Shown here piece by piece: positions 32,339 to 41,629 of a stretch of 64,000 nucleotides of DNA. The stretch's first letter is position 1. The number at the start of each line of letters is the position of its first letter. The notes below the pieces were generated by a model, which had not been told where the DNA came from, made no database searches, and saw nothing but the letters and a program-made list of their open reading frames with translations. The position numbers and the translations under genes are program-made. The stretch lies in contig NZ_KQ949090.1 of NCBI RefSeq assembly GCF_001514305.1, positions 1-64,000 on the forward strand, written 5' to 3'. Source of the DNA: Streptomyces dysideae. Lineage in GTDB: Bacteria > Actinomycetota > Actinomycetes > Streptomycetales > Streptomycetaceae.

Positions 32339-34798
32339 CTAGTTCATCTTCCCCAGGACCTCCCGCACCCGTCGGACGTCTCGTATCCGCCGCTCGTACG
32401 TCGCACCCAGCGCGAGCAGCACCAGTCCGGCGAGGGCGGGAGGCACCCAGCGGGGGAGTGCGTCGGTCACCTGGACCAGGTACGGGGCGAGTTCGTGCAG
32501 GGCGTCCAGGGTCAGCACCGAGCCGCCGAGCAGGAGCGGTGCCTGGAGGTTGTAGCCGGCGCCCAGCAGGGTGACCGACAGCGCGGCCAGGCCCAGCAGC
32601 AGGGGGCGCGTCCAGTGCGGGTCGCCCCAGGCCGCGACGAGGCTCGGCACGAGGGTGGCGGCGAGTCCGGGGCCGTACGCCGTCCAGGACGAGGCCTGCG
32701 GATCGCGCCGCCTGCGCAGAGCGCCGACCAGCAGCGCCGGGACGGTGACGGGGAGCGTGTACGCCTCGGGGATCTCGACGTCCCAGGCGGCCAGCCGTAC
32801 CCAGGTGGCCAGGACGAACAAGGCGGCGGACGCGTGGGCGAGGGGGCTGCGGTCGGGGCGGATCGCGGTGCCCGCGGTGATCACTCCGCAGAGCGCCAGC
32901 ACCAGGGCGAGCATCGGCGGATCGCCCACCGCCAGGCCGATGGCCAGGAGCCCGGCCACCGCGCCCGTCACCTCGACCGGCACCGTCGCCTTCGAGTCAC
33001 CGAGCCGTACGGCGAGCAGGGCCGCGGCCACCGGGACCGCCAGCACCAGCAGGGCGGTGTACTGCGGCTGCCAGTCGGCGGCCGCCCCTGTCGCGCAGGC
33101 CAGGGCGGTGGCGTAGGCGAGGGCGGCCGGGGCCGCGACCGGTGCAAGCTGGGGCTTCCAGGAGGCTGCCGCCGCGAAGAGTGCCGTGAGGGTGGCGAGT
33201 ACGGCGAGGGTCGCGGCCTGCGTGGGCAGGGAGAGGAAGGCGAGGGTGAGGGAGGTGAGCAGGGCCAGGGCCAGGGCCGTGGCGGTGGGCTGAGGGGTCG
33301 GGAAGGGGGACGTGGGCGCCGTCGGGGCGGACGGTGCCACAGGCGTGGCCTCGTCCTCGGTGGCTTCCGGGATCCCCTTCGCGGGCCGGGACGGCCGTAG
33401 CGCAACCGCCGCCGCGAGGGCTCCCGCCGTCGTGGCTCCCAGGAGCAACAGCCCGACGACGTAAGGCAGTTCGAGCACCACCGGAAGAACAAGCACCGTC
33501 GCCCACGCCAGGACCAGCACGCCCGTCAGCGCCCGAGGACGCCACACCGCATCCCGCATCGCCAGCACCAGCACGACGGCGACGGCCGCAAGCACGAGCG
33601 GCACCGTCTCCGCATCCGGCGGCCAGGGCGCGTCAGCCGTCACCGCGGCCCGGGTGTCGGACGGTGCCCCCGACCAGACCTGCTCCACCCAGGTGACCGG
33701 CCCCAGCAGTGTGACCGCGACGACCGGCAGGGTCCACAGCACGGCGAGACCCTGGACGACACCGGAGGACCGGGCCAGACCGCGGCGCACTGCCTCCGGC
33801 AGCCTGCCGATCCGTACCGCCCCCAACAGGGCGATCCCGCAGGCGAGATACACCGGAACCGTCCACGCGTCCGGCACCACCGAGCGCCCCACGCCACCGA
33901 GCGCGGCGACTGTCACGAGGCCCGAGGCCAGGGCCAGGCCGACGGCGTGCCGCTCGGTCCGCCATGCCGCCGCCAGCGAGATCCCCGCCGCGAGGATCAG
34001 GAGCGCCGCCGCACGGGCGGCGGCGCTCGGGCCGGTGGCCGTCCAGGACAGCGAACCGGCCGTCAGCACACCCCAGGAGCCCATGCCGTACGCCGTGATC
34101 GCTGCGGTGACGCGTACGGACTTGGCGGGCACCCGGAGCGCCACTCCTGTGTCGAACCCGGCTGTCACGAGCAGGGCGGCCGCGAACCCGTACCAGCCCG
34201 CGTCGGCCGCCACCGCCCAGAGCAGCAGCGGGAGTTGGGCCGCGACCAGCGCGGCGGGGACGGGCAGGCGCAGCTCGGACGTGCGCGGCAGCAGGCCGTA
34301 CGTCACCCACAGCGCGGCCAGCGCCGCCGCAGCGGCCGCCGTGTACCCCGTGCCGTCCACGTCCGCGAGGGCGACCTCGTGCAGCGCGTACGCGTCCAGC
34401 GCCGTCAGCGCCAGCCCGAGCCCCGCCACCGACTCGGCCGTCGACCGCAGCCCCCGCTTCAGCAGCGGCACCGGCGCGGCGAGCACCGCCGCCGTGACCC
34501 CGCCGAGCACCAGAGCCCGCCCGGCGATCCCCATCTGCCCCCAGCTGACCAGAGTGAACGCCATCGCGGCGATGGTCAGCAGGACGCCGCCCAGCACCAG
34601 CAGGACGTTCTGGACCCGGGGCGCGGAAGCCTCGGGGCGGGGCGGTGCGAGGGGGGCCGGCCGGGGCGGCCGGGCCGACTGGAGCGTGGCGATCAGCCAG
34701 GCGCGGCGGGCCAGCAACTGGGCCCGGCGGGCGTCCAGTTGGCGCAGCTCGAAGTCGAGGAGCCGCAACTCCTCGGCCGGGGGCGGAATGTGCGTCAT
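32339..34798 (-). CDS. Large polytopic membrane protein (SCO7613-like)
   Basis: 819 aa from ATG 34798. The N-terminal 50 residues form a helical, Arg/Leu-rich segment (ELRLLDFELRQLDARRAQLL), then a Pro-rich linker. More than twenty hydrophobic segments rich in Ala, Val and Leu fill the rest. It resembles Streptomyces proteins annotated as SCO7613 C-terminal-domain membrane proteins. No catalytic motif seen. Function unknown. Convergent with the YetA-like gene (stops 8 bp apart). Confidence 0.7.
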   Translation of the reverse strand: MTHIPPPAEELRLLDFELRQLDARRAQLLARRAWLIATLQSARPPRPAPLAPPRPEASAPRVQNVLLVLGGVLLTIAAMAFTLVSWGQMGIAGRALVLGGVTAAVLAAPVPLLKRGLRSTAESVAGLGLALTALDAYALHEVALADVDGTGYTAAAAAALAALWVTYGLLPRTSELRLPVPAALVAAQLPLLLWAVAADAGWYGFAAALLVTAGFDTGVALRVPAKSVRVTAAITAYGMGSWGVLTAGSLSWTATGPSAAARAAALLILAAGISLAAAWRTERHAVGLALASGLVTVAALGGVGRSVVPDAWTVPVYLACGIALLGAVRIGRLPEAVRRGLARSSGVVQGLAVLWTLPVVAVTLLGPVTWVEQVWSGAPSDTRAAVTADAPWPPDAETVPLVLAAVAVVLVLAMRDAVWRPRALTGVLVLAWATVLVLPVVLELPYVVGLLLLGATTAGALAAAVALRPSRPAKGIPEATEDEATPVAPSAPTAPTSPFPTPQPTATALALALLTSLTLAFLSLPTQAATLAVLATLTALFAAAASWKPQLAPVAAPAALAYATALACATGAAADWQPQYTALLVLAVPVAAALLAVRLGDSKATVPVEVTGAVAGLLAIGLAVGDPPMLALVLALCGVITAGTAIRPDRSPLAHASAALFVLATWVRLAAWDVEIPEAYTLPVTVPALLVGALRRRRDPQASSWTAYGPGLAATLVPSLVAAWGDPHWTRPLLLGLAALSVTLLGAGYNLQAPLLLGGSVLTLDALHELAPYLVQVTDALPRWVPPALAGLVLLALGATYERRIRDVRRVREVLGKMN

Positions 34799-34900
34799 GC
34801 CATGGAGTGTGGTCCGCGTCACGTCATACGGCATGAGTGCGCGTACTCAGAAGGTACTCATATGCGGTGCGAAGCGTCCCCGTGCGGGCACACTCTGCAC

Positions 34901-35347
34901 ATGGACTGGTCCCATTACCGCTTCCGCAGCCGGTGGACCCTGCCCGCGCCGCCCGCCACCGTCTACGACGTGCTGGAACAGGCCGAGGACTACCCCCGCT
35001 GGTGGCCCCAGGTGCGCGAGGTGAACCGGATCGACGACAGCGCCGGCGTCGTCACGATCCGCGCCGTCCTCCCGTACGCCATGACCTTCACCGCGCGCGA
35101 GGCGCGGCGCGATCCGGCGGCCGGCGTCCTGGAGATCGCCATGTCCGGCGACCTCGACGGCTGGGCCCGCTGGACGATCACCCCGGACGGCACCGGCAGT
35201 CTCGCCCGCTACGCGCAGGTCGTCGACGTGAACAAGCCGCTGCTGAGGCGCTTCGCCGTACCGGGGCGGCCGGTCTTCCGCGCCAACCACTGGCTGATGA
35301 TGCGGGCCGGACGGCGCGGGCTCGTCACGTACCTCGAAGCGGTTTGA
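34901..35347 (+). CDS. SRPBCC (START/Bet v1-like) family protein
   Basis: 148 aa, ATG 34901. Polyketide-cyclase/START fold: WTLPAPPATVYDVLEQAEDYPRWWPQV opening, long central sheet, and a C-terminal helix region RANHWLMMRAGRRGLVTYLE. Such proteins bind hydrophobic ligands or act as cyclases/dehydratases. No partner genes suggest a substrate. Lies 39 bp upstream of tRNA-Val copy 2. Confidence 0.8.
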   Translation: MDWSHYRFRSRWTLPAPPATVYDVLEQAEDYPRWWPQVREVNRIDDSAGVVTIRAVLPYAMTFTAREARRDPAAGVLEIAMSGDLDGWARWTITPDGTGSLARYAQVVDVNKPLLRRFAVPGRPVFRANHWLMMRAGRRGLVTYLEAV

Positions 35348-35386
35348 AGGAAAGCCGCGGAGACCTGTATTGTTCAGTGCGTTCCC

Positions 35387-35458
35387 GGGCGATTAGCTCA
35401 GTGGGAGAGCGCTTCGTTCACACCGAAGAGGTCACTGGTTCGAACCCAGTATCGCCCA
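35387..35458 (+). tRNA. tRNA-Val (CAC), copy 2
   Basis: 72 nt, identical to 25241-25312, with identity extending a few bases either side (CCC before, CC after). Together they form direct repeats around a ~10-kb block. Confidence 0.95.
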
Positions 35459-35467
35459 CCGGGAAAG

Positions 35468-35497
35468 GCCGGTCCGCAACAGCGGACCGGCTTTTTT
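35468..35497 (+). terminator. Rho-independent terminator after tRNA-Val copy 2
   Basis: Perfect 10-bp stem GCCGGTCCGC/GCGGACCGGC, AACA-type loop, followed by six T residues. Canonical form, unusual in this genome for its T-run. Confidence 0.85.
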
Positions 35498-35510
35498 GTG
35501 TTTGTGGCAC

Positions 35511-36239
35511 CTACGCGGCCGCCGCCGGCAGATCCGGACGCAGCGGCCACGCCGGGTCCACCGCCTCCTCGCTGCCGCTGCGCGCGAACCACGCCTGCAG
35601 ACCGCGCGCCTGCGCCGCGTGCCACACCGCCTGCAGCGTGTGCAGCTCGGCGGCGGAGAGGTGCTCCAGCCGGGTCGCGAAACGGCGTCCCACCGCGCGT
35701 ACGACGTCCAGCGCCGCCAGTGCGTCGGCCCCCGCGTCATGCGCGCCGTCCAGCATCACGCCGTAGTGCGCGCACAGGTCGGTGAGCGTGCGGCGACCCT
35801 TGCGGTAGCGGTCCAGATGCTTGTCCAGGACCCGCGGGTCGAGCACCAGTAGTGGCGTCGCCTCGAACCAGTGGTTGAGCGACGACGCGCGATGGCGGCG
35901 CAGCTCGCGGTCCAGGACCGTCAGATCGAACGGCGCGTTCATCACCACCAACGGGCGCCCCCTGGTGGCCTGTTCGGCCAGTTCCCCGGCTATCTCGTGC
36001 ATCACCGGCGCCGGCCAGCGGCCGTTGCGCTGCAGATGCTCGTCCGTCAGCCCGTGCACTGCCGTCGCCGCCTCCGGCACCGGCACGCCCGGGTTCACCA
36101 GCCACCGGACCACCCGTGGCCGGGTGCCCGGGGCGTCCTGCACGACGACGGCGGCCGACACGATCCGGTCGGTCTCGACGTCCACGCCTGTCGTCTCCGT
36201 GTCGAATGCCGCCAGCGGGCCTTCATACCAGCACGCCAT
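35511..36239 (-). CDS. 3'-5' exonuclease of the DnaQ (DEDDh) family
   Basis: 242 aa, ATG 36239. RNase H-fold exonuclease: Exo I LAAFDTETTGVD (Asp/Glu), HGLTDEHLQ after it, Exo II VVMNAPFDLTVLDREL, and Exo III HDAGADALAALDV (His and Asp). All DEDDh residues are present. Close to DNA polymerase III epsilon-type proteins but stand-alone. A proofreading or repair/turnover role is likely but not provable here. C-terminal tail is Ala/Pro-rich. Confidence 0.85.
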   Translation of the reverse strand: MACWYEGPLAAFDTETTGVDVETDRIVSAAVVVQDAPGTRPRVVRWLVNPGVPVPEAATAVHGLTDEHLQRNGRWPAPVMHEIAGELAEQATRGRPLVVMNAPFDLTVLDRELRRHRASSLNHWFEATPLLVLDPRVLDKHLDRYRKGRRTLTDLCAHYGVMLDGAHDAGADALAALDVVRAVGRRFATRLEHLSAAELHTLQAVWHAAQARGLQAWFARSGSEEAVDPAWPLRPDLPAAAA

Positions 36240-36407
36240 ACCTACACAACCCCTCGTTCACCCACGGCAGCTGACGCACCGTCTTCTGCCTGTTTGGTGA
36301 TACCCGGGCTGTTTGCGCCGTACGCCGGAAGGACACAACAGAGATACGGGTCATTGCAGTTCAGGGGCCCGGCACGGGGATTCACCTGGCTGGGAAGGCT
36401 ATTGGTC

Positions 36408-36974
36408 ATGGCGATAGCGCAGCCCGAGCGGGGCGGGCTGCTGCCCGAGCGCACTGGCCCCCATCGCGGCACACTCGCCACCACCGCCTGCATGGAGACA
36501 CTGCAGGTGGGCTATCTGCACGCCGTCGCGGCGGCCGCGGGATGCTCTCTGTCCCAGCCATTTCCCGACAACGGCATCGACTGGCACGTCAGTCACGGCT
36601 CATCCGGGCACACCGTCGACGACGAGGTGACCATCAAGGTGCAGCTCAAGTGCACGTACCAGGTCCCGCCGGCCCCGCCGGGCCGCTTCTTCTCCTTCAC
36701 GCTCGACAACGACCACCTGCGCAAACTCGCCCGCACCCCGGTCTCGGTGCACAAGATCCTCGTCGTGATGCTCGTCCCGAGAACCCAGGACGACTGGCTG
36801 CGCGCCAGCCACGACCGGCTCGACCTCAGACACTGCTGCTACTGGGTCAACCTCGCCGGCCACCCCGTCACCGGCCGGAACCGGACCACCGTGCGGATCC
36901 CCACCTCGCGCATCTTCGACGACCGGGCGCTCTGCGAGATCATGACGCGGGTCGGGACGGGAGGCAGACCATGA
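36408..36974 (+). CDS. DUF4365 domain protein
   Basis: 188 aa, ATG 36408. DUF4365 signature: an N-terminal helix segment, DNGIDWHVSHGSSG, then VTIKVQLKCTYQ. This (D..ID, Q-x-K) pattern recalls the PD-(D/E)XK nuclease core. FFSFTLDNDHLRKLARTPVSVHKILVVMLVP follows and the domain ends near IPTSRIFD. DUF4365 proteins often occur near defence or mobile genes. Here the gene is coupled (ATGA) to a protein of unknown function and the pair sits among core genes. Nuclease activity is inferred. Confidence 0.75.
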   Translation: MAIAQPERGGLLPERTGPHRGTLATTACMETLQVGYLHAVAAAAGCSLSQPFPDNGIDWHVSHGSSGHTVDDEVTIKVQLKCTYQVPPAPPGRFFSFTLDNDHLRKLARTPVSVHKILVVMLVPRTQDDWLRASHDRLDLRHCCYWVNLAGHPVTGRNRTTVRIPTSRIFDDRALCEIMTRVGTGGRP

Positions 36975-38218
36975 CGCACCGCCCGCTGGAGGAGCCGGTA
37001 CGACCAGTGCGGCCGCACCCCGACAACACCTCCGCCGTCGCCTGGGACCGTCCCCCGGAGCCCGACCAGGTCGACCCCGCCGTGCTCAGCGCCCTGCTGC
37101 TCCGGCACGGCTGGCAGCGCCGCGGTGGCGCCGCCGGACGCTACGGCCGCTGGACCCCGCCCGGCCCCGGCGGCACCGGCACCAGCCTGCTCGTCCCCGA
37201 GAGCCGCGCCTTCCCCGACAGCGACGACCTCCTCGGCGAGGCGCTCGTCGCACTGTCCCGCAGCGGTACGCCGTCCGCGCGCGAGGTGCTGGTCGGGCTG
37301 GCCGTGCCGAGCGACGAGATCCGCTGGTGGCGGGATGTGCCGAGCGGCCCGGTCGGGGCCGCGCCCTGGACCGTCGAGGAACAACTGCGCTCCGCCGCCC
37401 GCCAGACCCTGCTCGCCGGAGCACTCGCCACACGCGCGCGTGCCGGCTACTACGGCGCCCGCCACCGCCGTTCCGCCGCCGCGCTGCTGGAGAACGTCCT
37501 CGTCGGCTCCGCCACCGGCGGCCGCCACCTCACCGCCTTCGTGCCCGTCGGTACGGGCCGCCCGCTCGCCGTACAGCTCCACCAGGCCCTGTACGCGGCC
37601 CGCGAGGCCATCGACTACCAGCGAGCCACCGGCGGCATGGACGCCTTCGACGGCGCCGTCGAGGCGGGCGTCAGCCGCGAGCTCACCGAGGCACTGATCG
37701 GGTTGGTGCGCGGTACGGAGGGTGCGCGCATCGCCGTCGAGTGGGCACCGGCGGCAGGCGTTCCGGAGGGGTGCGCGGCGCCTGCCGAGGCGGTCGAGTT
37801 CTCGCCGGGCGACCTGCCCGTGCTGCGTGAGGCCGGGGCCCGCTATCTGCGCGAGGAGCCGTCCGTGCCGGTGCGGATCACCGGTGCGGTGGTGCGGATG
37901 CGCAGGTCGGAGCCGCGCGGTGACGGGACGGTACGGCTGCGAGTGATCGCGGGCGCCGAGATCCCGCACGTACGGCTGACGCTGGACGAGGAGTCGTACC
38001 GCATCGCCGGGCACGCACACCTCGTCGGACTGCCGGTGCGGGTGCACGGGCGGCTGGAGAGCCGGGGCGGCTTTCGCAAGCTCACCGGCGCCTCCGGGGT
38101 CGCTCCGGTACAGGTGGACGAGGCGGAACGGGACCGGCTCATGAAGTCCCTGCAGGGGACCGCAGGGATCATGGCCTTCTTCGAGGAGGCGTGCGGAGGG
38201 GAGGACCGGGAGGACTGA
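36971..38218 (+). CDS. Hypothetical protein coupled to DUF4365 gene
   Basis: 415 aa, ATG overlapping the upstream stop by 4 bp. No signal or membrane segment. The N-terminal ~60 residues are Pro/Arg-rich. The middle contains LLRHGWQRRGGAAGRYGRWTP and LLENVLVGSATGGRHLTAF. The C-terminal ~120 residues look like an OB-like beta region (VRITGAVVRMRRSEP, LVGLPVRVHGRLESRGGFRKL). I do not recognise a characterised domain. The tight coupling suggests it works with the DUF4365 protein. Confidence 0.72.
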   Translation: MTHRPLEEPVRPVRPHPDNTSAVAWDRPPEPDQVDPAVLSALLLRHGWQRRGGAAGRYGRWTPPGPGGTGTSLLVPESRAFPDSDDLLGEALVALSRSGTPSAREVLVGLAVPSDEIRWWRDVPSGPVGAAPWTVEEQLRSAARQTLLAGALATRARAGYYGARHRRSAAALLENVLVGSATGGRHLTAFVPVGTGRPLAVQLHQALYAAREAIDYQRATGGMDAFDGAVEAGVSRELTEALIGLVRGTEGARIAVEWAPAAGVPEGCAAPAEAVEFSPGDLPVLREAGARYLREEPSVPVRITGAVVRMRRSEPRGDGTVRLRVIAGAEIPHVRLTLDEESYRIAGHAHLVGLPVRVHGRLESRGGFRKLTGASGVAPVQVDEAERDRLMKSLQGTAGIMAFFEEACGGEDRED

Positions 38219-38319
38219 GGGTGACCGTTTCGCGGTCGGTGGCCCGGGGTCGGTACGATCCCAGTCATGCGCGCGCTCCTGGTATGGCGCCGCATCCCAC
38301 CTTCAGTCAGGAGAGACCG

Positions 38320-40296
38320 GTGTCAGACGTCCGTGTGATCATCCAACGCGATTCCGAGCGGGAAGAACGCGTGGTGACGACGGGCACTACGGCCGCCGAT
38401 CTCTTCGCCGGTGAGCGCTCGATCATCGCCGCGCGGGTGGGCGGAGAGCTCAGGGACCTGGCGTACGCGCCCGCCGAGGGCGAGGTCGTGGAGCCGGTGG
38501 AGATCTCCTCCGAGGACGGTCTCAACATCCTGCGCCACTCCACGGCGCACGTCATGGCGCAGGCCGTGCAGGAGCTCTTCCCCGAGGCCAAGCTGGGCAT
38601 CGGCCCGCCCGTCAAGGACGGGTTCTACTACGACTTCGACGTCGAGAAGCCGTTCACGCCCGAGGATCTCAAGGCCATCGAGAAGAAGATGCAGGAGATC
38701 CAGAAGCGCGGGCAGAAGTTCGCCCGCCGTGTCGTCACCGACGACGCCGCCCGCGAGGAACTGGCCGACGAGCCCTACAAGCTGGAGCTGATCGGCCTCA
38801 AGGGTTCCGCGTCCTCCGACGACGGCGCGGACGTCGAGGTCGGCGCCGGTGAGCTGACGATCTACGACAACCTGGACGCCAAGACCGGCGAGCTGTGCTG
38901 GAAGGACCTCTGCCGCGGTCCCCACCTGCCGTCGACCCGGCTGATCCCGGCGTTCAAGCTGATGCGCAACGCGGCCGCCTACTGGCGCGGCAGCGAGAAG
39001 AACCCCATGCTCCAGCGCATCTACGGCACCGCCTGGCCGTCCAAGGACGAGCTGAAGGGCTACCTCGACTTCCTCGCCGAGGCCGAGAAGCGCGACCACC
39101 GCAAGCTGGGCAGCGAACTCGACCTGTTCTCCATCCCGGAGCAGATCGGCTCCGGCCTCGCCGTCTTCCACCCCAAGGGCGGCATCGTCCGCCGCGTGAT
39201 GGAGGACTACTCGCGGCGCCGCCACGAGGAAGAGGGCTACGAGTTCGTCTACACCCCGCACGCCACCAAGGGGAAGCTCTTCGAGACCTCGGGCCACCTG
39301 GACTGGTATGCCGAGGGCATGTACCCGCCCATGCAGCTCGACGAGGGCGTGGACTACTACCTCAAGCCCATGAACTGCCCGATGCACAACCTGATCTTCG
39401 ACGCGCGTGGCCGCTCGTACCGCGAACTTCCGCTGCGTCTCTTCGAGTTCGGGACGGTGTACCGGTACGAGAAGTCGGGCGTCGTGCACGGTCTGACCCG
39501 GGCCCGCGGCTTCACCCAGGACGACGCGCACATCTACTGCACGCGCGAGCAGATGGCGCACGAGCTGGACAAGACGCTGACCTTCGTTCTCGGCCTGCTG
39601 CGCGACTACGGCCTGGAGGACTTCTACCTCGAGCTGTCCACCAAGGACCCGGAGAAGTTCGTCGGCTCCGACGACGTCTGGGAAGAGGCCACGGAGACCC
39701 TGCGCCAGGTCGCCGAGAAGCAGGGCCTGCCCCTGGTCCCCGACCCGGGCGGCGCCGCCTTCTACGGCCCGAAGATCTCCGTCCAGACCAAGGACGCGAT
39801 CGGCCGGACCTGGCAGATGTCGACGATCCAGCTCGACTTCAACCTGCCGGAGCGCTTCGACCTGGAGTACACCGGCGCGGACGGCACCAAGCAGCGTCCG
39901 GTCATGATCCACCGCGCGCTGTTCGGCTCGATCGAGCGCTTCTTCGCGGTGCTGCTGGAGCACTACGCGGGTGCCTTCCCGGCGTGGCTGGCTCCGGTAC
40001 AGGCGGTGGGCATCCCGATCGGCGACGGGCATGTGGAGTACCTGGAGAAGTTCGCCGCAGCCGCCAAGAAGAAGGGCCTGCGGGTCGAGGTCGACTCCTC
40101 CTCCGACCGTATGCAGAAGAAGATCAGGAACGCCCAGAAGCAGAAGGTGCCCTTCATGGTCATCGCGGGCGACGAGGACATGGCCAACAACGCCGTCTCC
40201 TTCCGCTACCGCGACGGCTCGCAGGAGAACGGCATCCCGTTCGACGAGGCCATCGCGAAGATCGCGCAGGTTGTGGAGGAGCGGGCGCAGGTCTGA
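38320..40296 (+). CDS. thrS: Threonine--tRNA ligase
   Basis: 658 aa, GTG start with AGGAGAG upstream. Charges tRNA-Thr. Domains: TGS ~1-65, editing domain with HSTAHVMAQAV (HxxxH) ~70-230, class II catalytic core ~250-550, anticodon-binding domain to the end. Seen: zinc ligand Cys in KPMNCPMHNL, motif 2 FEFGTVYRYEKSGVVHGLTR, motif 3 MIHRALFGSIERFFAVL. Full length for bacterial ThrRS. A convergent hairpin follows at 40311. Confidence 0.96.
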   Translation: MSDVRVIIQRDSEREERVVTTGTTAADLFAGERSIIAARVGGELRDLAYAPAEGEVVEPVEISSEDGLNILRHSTAHVMAQAVQELFPEAKLGIGPPVKDGFYYDFDVEKPFTPEDLKAIEKKMQEIQKRGQKFARRVVTDDAAREELADEPYKLELIGLKGSASSDDGADVEVGAGELTIYDNLDAKTGELCWKDLCRGPHLPSTRLIPAFKLMRNAAAYWRGSEKNPMLQRIYGTAWPSKDELKGYLDFLAEAEKRDHRKLGSELDLFSIPEQIGSGLAVFHPKGGIVRRVMEDYSRRRHEEEGYEFVYTPHATKGKLFETSGHLDWYAEGMYPPMQLDEGVDYYLKPMNCPMHNLIFDARGRSYRELPLRLFEFGTVYRYEKSGVVHGLTRARGFTQDDAHIYCTREQMAHELDKTLTFVLGLLRDYGLEDFYLELSTKDPEKFVGSDDVWEEATETLRQVAEKQGLPLVPDPGGAAFYGPKISVQTKDAIGRTWQMSTIQLDFNLPERFDLEYTGADGTKQRPVMIHRALFGSIERFFAVLLEHYAGAFPAWLAPVQAVGIPIGDGHVEYLEKFAAAAKKKGLRVEVDSSSDRMQKKIRNAQKQKVPFMVIAGDEDMANNAVSFRYRDGSQENGIPFDEAIAKIAQVVEERAQV

Positions 40297-40310
40297 CGCT
40301 CCGACGTACG

Positions 40311-40345
40311 GAGGCCCTCGGGGAGTTCAGCTCTCCGGGGGCCTC
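40311..40345. terminator. Terminator between thrS and the channel pseudogene
   Basis: 15-bp imperfect stem (left 40311-40325, right 40331-40345, two mismatches). Serves the two convergent genes; it overlaps the channel gene's stop codon. Confidence 0.55.
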
Positions 40346-40993
40346 TCGTCGTCCTCCCGCGCGAACACCTGGAGCTGCCACGAGGCGAAGGTCCCGGTCA
40401 CGGTGCCGAGCAGCGCCAGTCCTACGGCCATCACCCCGACCGCGATCAACCGCCCGAGGGGCGTGACGGGGACGATGTCGCCGTAGCCGACGGTGGCGAG
40501 GGTCGCGCAGGTCCACCACACGGCGTCGCCGAAGGTCTCCATGGTCGATCGAGGGGCCCCGCGCTCCTGCTGGTAGACGGCGAGGGCGCCCACGAAGCCG
40601 AGCAGCGCGGTGGACAGTCCGGCGTAGACGATCACGCGCGCGTGCAGGGCGAGCCGAGGCTGCCCGTGCCGGCGGCGCACGGCCTCGGTACACCTTCACG
40701 ACCCGCAGCGGCAGCACCAGCACCAGCACCAGCACCAGCACCGCGGTGTCCAGCCAGTGCGTCCGTACGAAACCCAGCCGCAGTCCGCTCAGCCGCCAGC
40801 GCACCGCATAGTCGGCGGCGAACACGGCCCATGCGGCGAGCAGCAGCGCGAGGCAGAGGTCCAGCCAGCCGTCCGGCAGGTCGTCGTGGCCCAGGACGCG
40901 GACCGCGTAGGAGGCGAGATACACCAGCGACGCCACGGCGAGCGGTACCTCGGAGTGTCGCTCCCGGCTGGTCCTGCGGCTGTCGTCGTTCAT
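40327..40993 (-). pseudogene. Potassium-channel-type ion channel gene with frameshift
   Basis: From ATG 40993 the minus strand encodes an ion-channel N terminus (membrane segments, ...LPLRVVKVY). An extra C (plus-strand G at 40687/40688) then shifts the frame. Read in the next frame the protein continues EAVRRRHGQPRLALH, a helix, then the pore with selectivity filter TCATLATVGYGDIVPVTPLG, a last helix and stop at 40327. Without the extra base the product would be about 221 aa, a usual two-pore-helix channel with extra N-terminal helices. Just upstream of the shift is a (GTGCTG)5 run. Either a true pseudogene or a one-base sequence error. Confidence 0.75.
40713..40742. repeat. Hexanucleotide repeat (AGCACC)5
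   Basis: Five exact AGCACC units within the ion-channel gene, encoding alternating Val-Leu inside a membrane helix on the minus strand. A slippage-prone tract 25 bp from the frameshift. Confidence 0.85.
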
Positions 40994-41072
40994 TGCCTCA
41001 GCCTGGCCCGGGGGGCTTTTCCCGGAACCCCGGCGACACGCCGCGAACGGGCGAAGCCATATGCTGCATTGC

Positions 41073-41618
41073 ATGACGAGTGAGCCGGAGCAGCAGTGGG
41101 GAGTGGGGATCCAGGACGCTTTCCAGCGTCTGTGGACGCCCCACCGGATGGCCTACATCCAGGGTGAGAACAAGCCGACCGGCCCCGGAGCCGACGACGG
41201 CTGCCCCTTCTGCTCACTGCCGGCCAAGTCCGACGAGGACGGGCTGATCGTGCGGCGCGGCGAGCAGGTCTACGCGGTGCTGAACCTGTACCCGTACAAC
41301 GGCGGCCACCTGATGGTCGTGCCCTACCGTCACGTGGCTGACTACACGGACCTCACGGAGCCGGAGACCATCGAGCTGGCCGCCCTGACCAAGCAGGCGA
41401 TGAAGGCGCTGCGCACGGCCTCCGGCGCCCACGGCTTCAACATCGGCATGAACCAGGGCACGGTCGCCGGCGCCGGTATCGCCGCTCATCTCCACCAGCA
41501 CATCGTCCCGCGCTGGGGCGGTGACACGAACTTCATGCCGGTGGTCGGCCACACGAGGGTGCTGCCGCAGCTGCTGGCGGACACCCGGAAGATGCTGGCG
41601 GAGGCCTGGCCGGCGTAA
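41073..41618 (+). CDS. HIT-family hydrolase
   Basis: 181 aa from ATG 41073 (ATG 41061 in frame). Histidine-triad nucleotide hydrolase/transferase: active site HLHQHIVPRWGGDTNF, zinc-like GCPFC at ~46-50, and VLNLYPYNGGHLMVVPYRHV. In the family this group includes AP4A phosphorylase-like enzymes; substrate not certain. It lies a few genes before pgsA, as in other actinobacteria. Confidence 0.86.
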   Translation: MTSEPEQQWGVGIQDAFQRLWTPHRMAYIQGENKPTGPGADDGCPFCSLPAKSDEDGLIVRRGEQVYAVLNLYPYNGGHLMVVPYRHVADYTDLTEPETIELAALTKQAMKALRTASGAHGFNIGMNQGTVAGAGIAAHLHQHIVPRWGGDTNFMPVVGHTRVLPQLLADTRKMLAEAWPA

Positions 41619-41629
41619 GCCGGAGCCCT

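Noticed and set aside
25241..35458. Integrated phage or ICE using tRNA-Val
   Set aside because: No integrase, excisionase, replication or conjugation genes; both tRNAs are complete genes with their own terminators.
36408..38218. A complete anti-phage defence island
   Set aside because: Only two genes, both in a conserved core context between an exonuclease and thrS, with no other defence-type domains.
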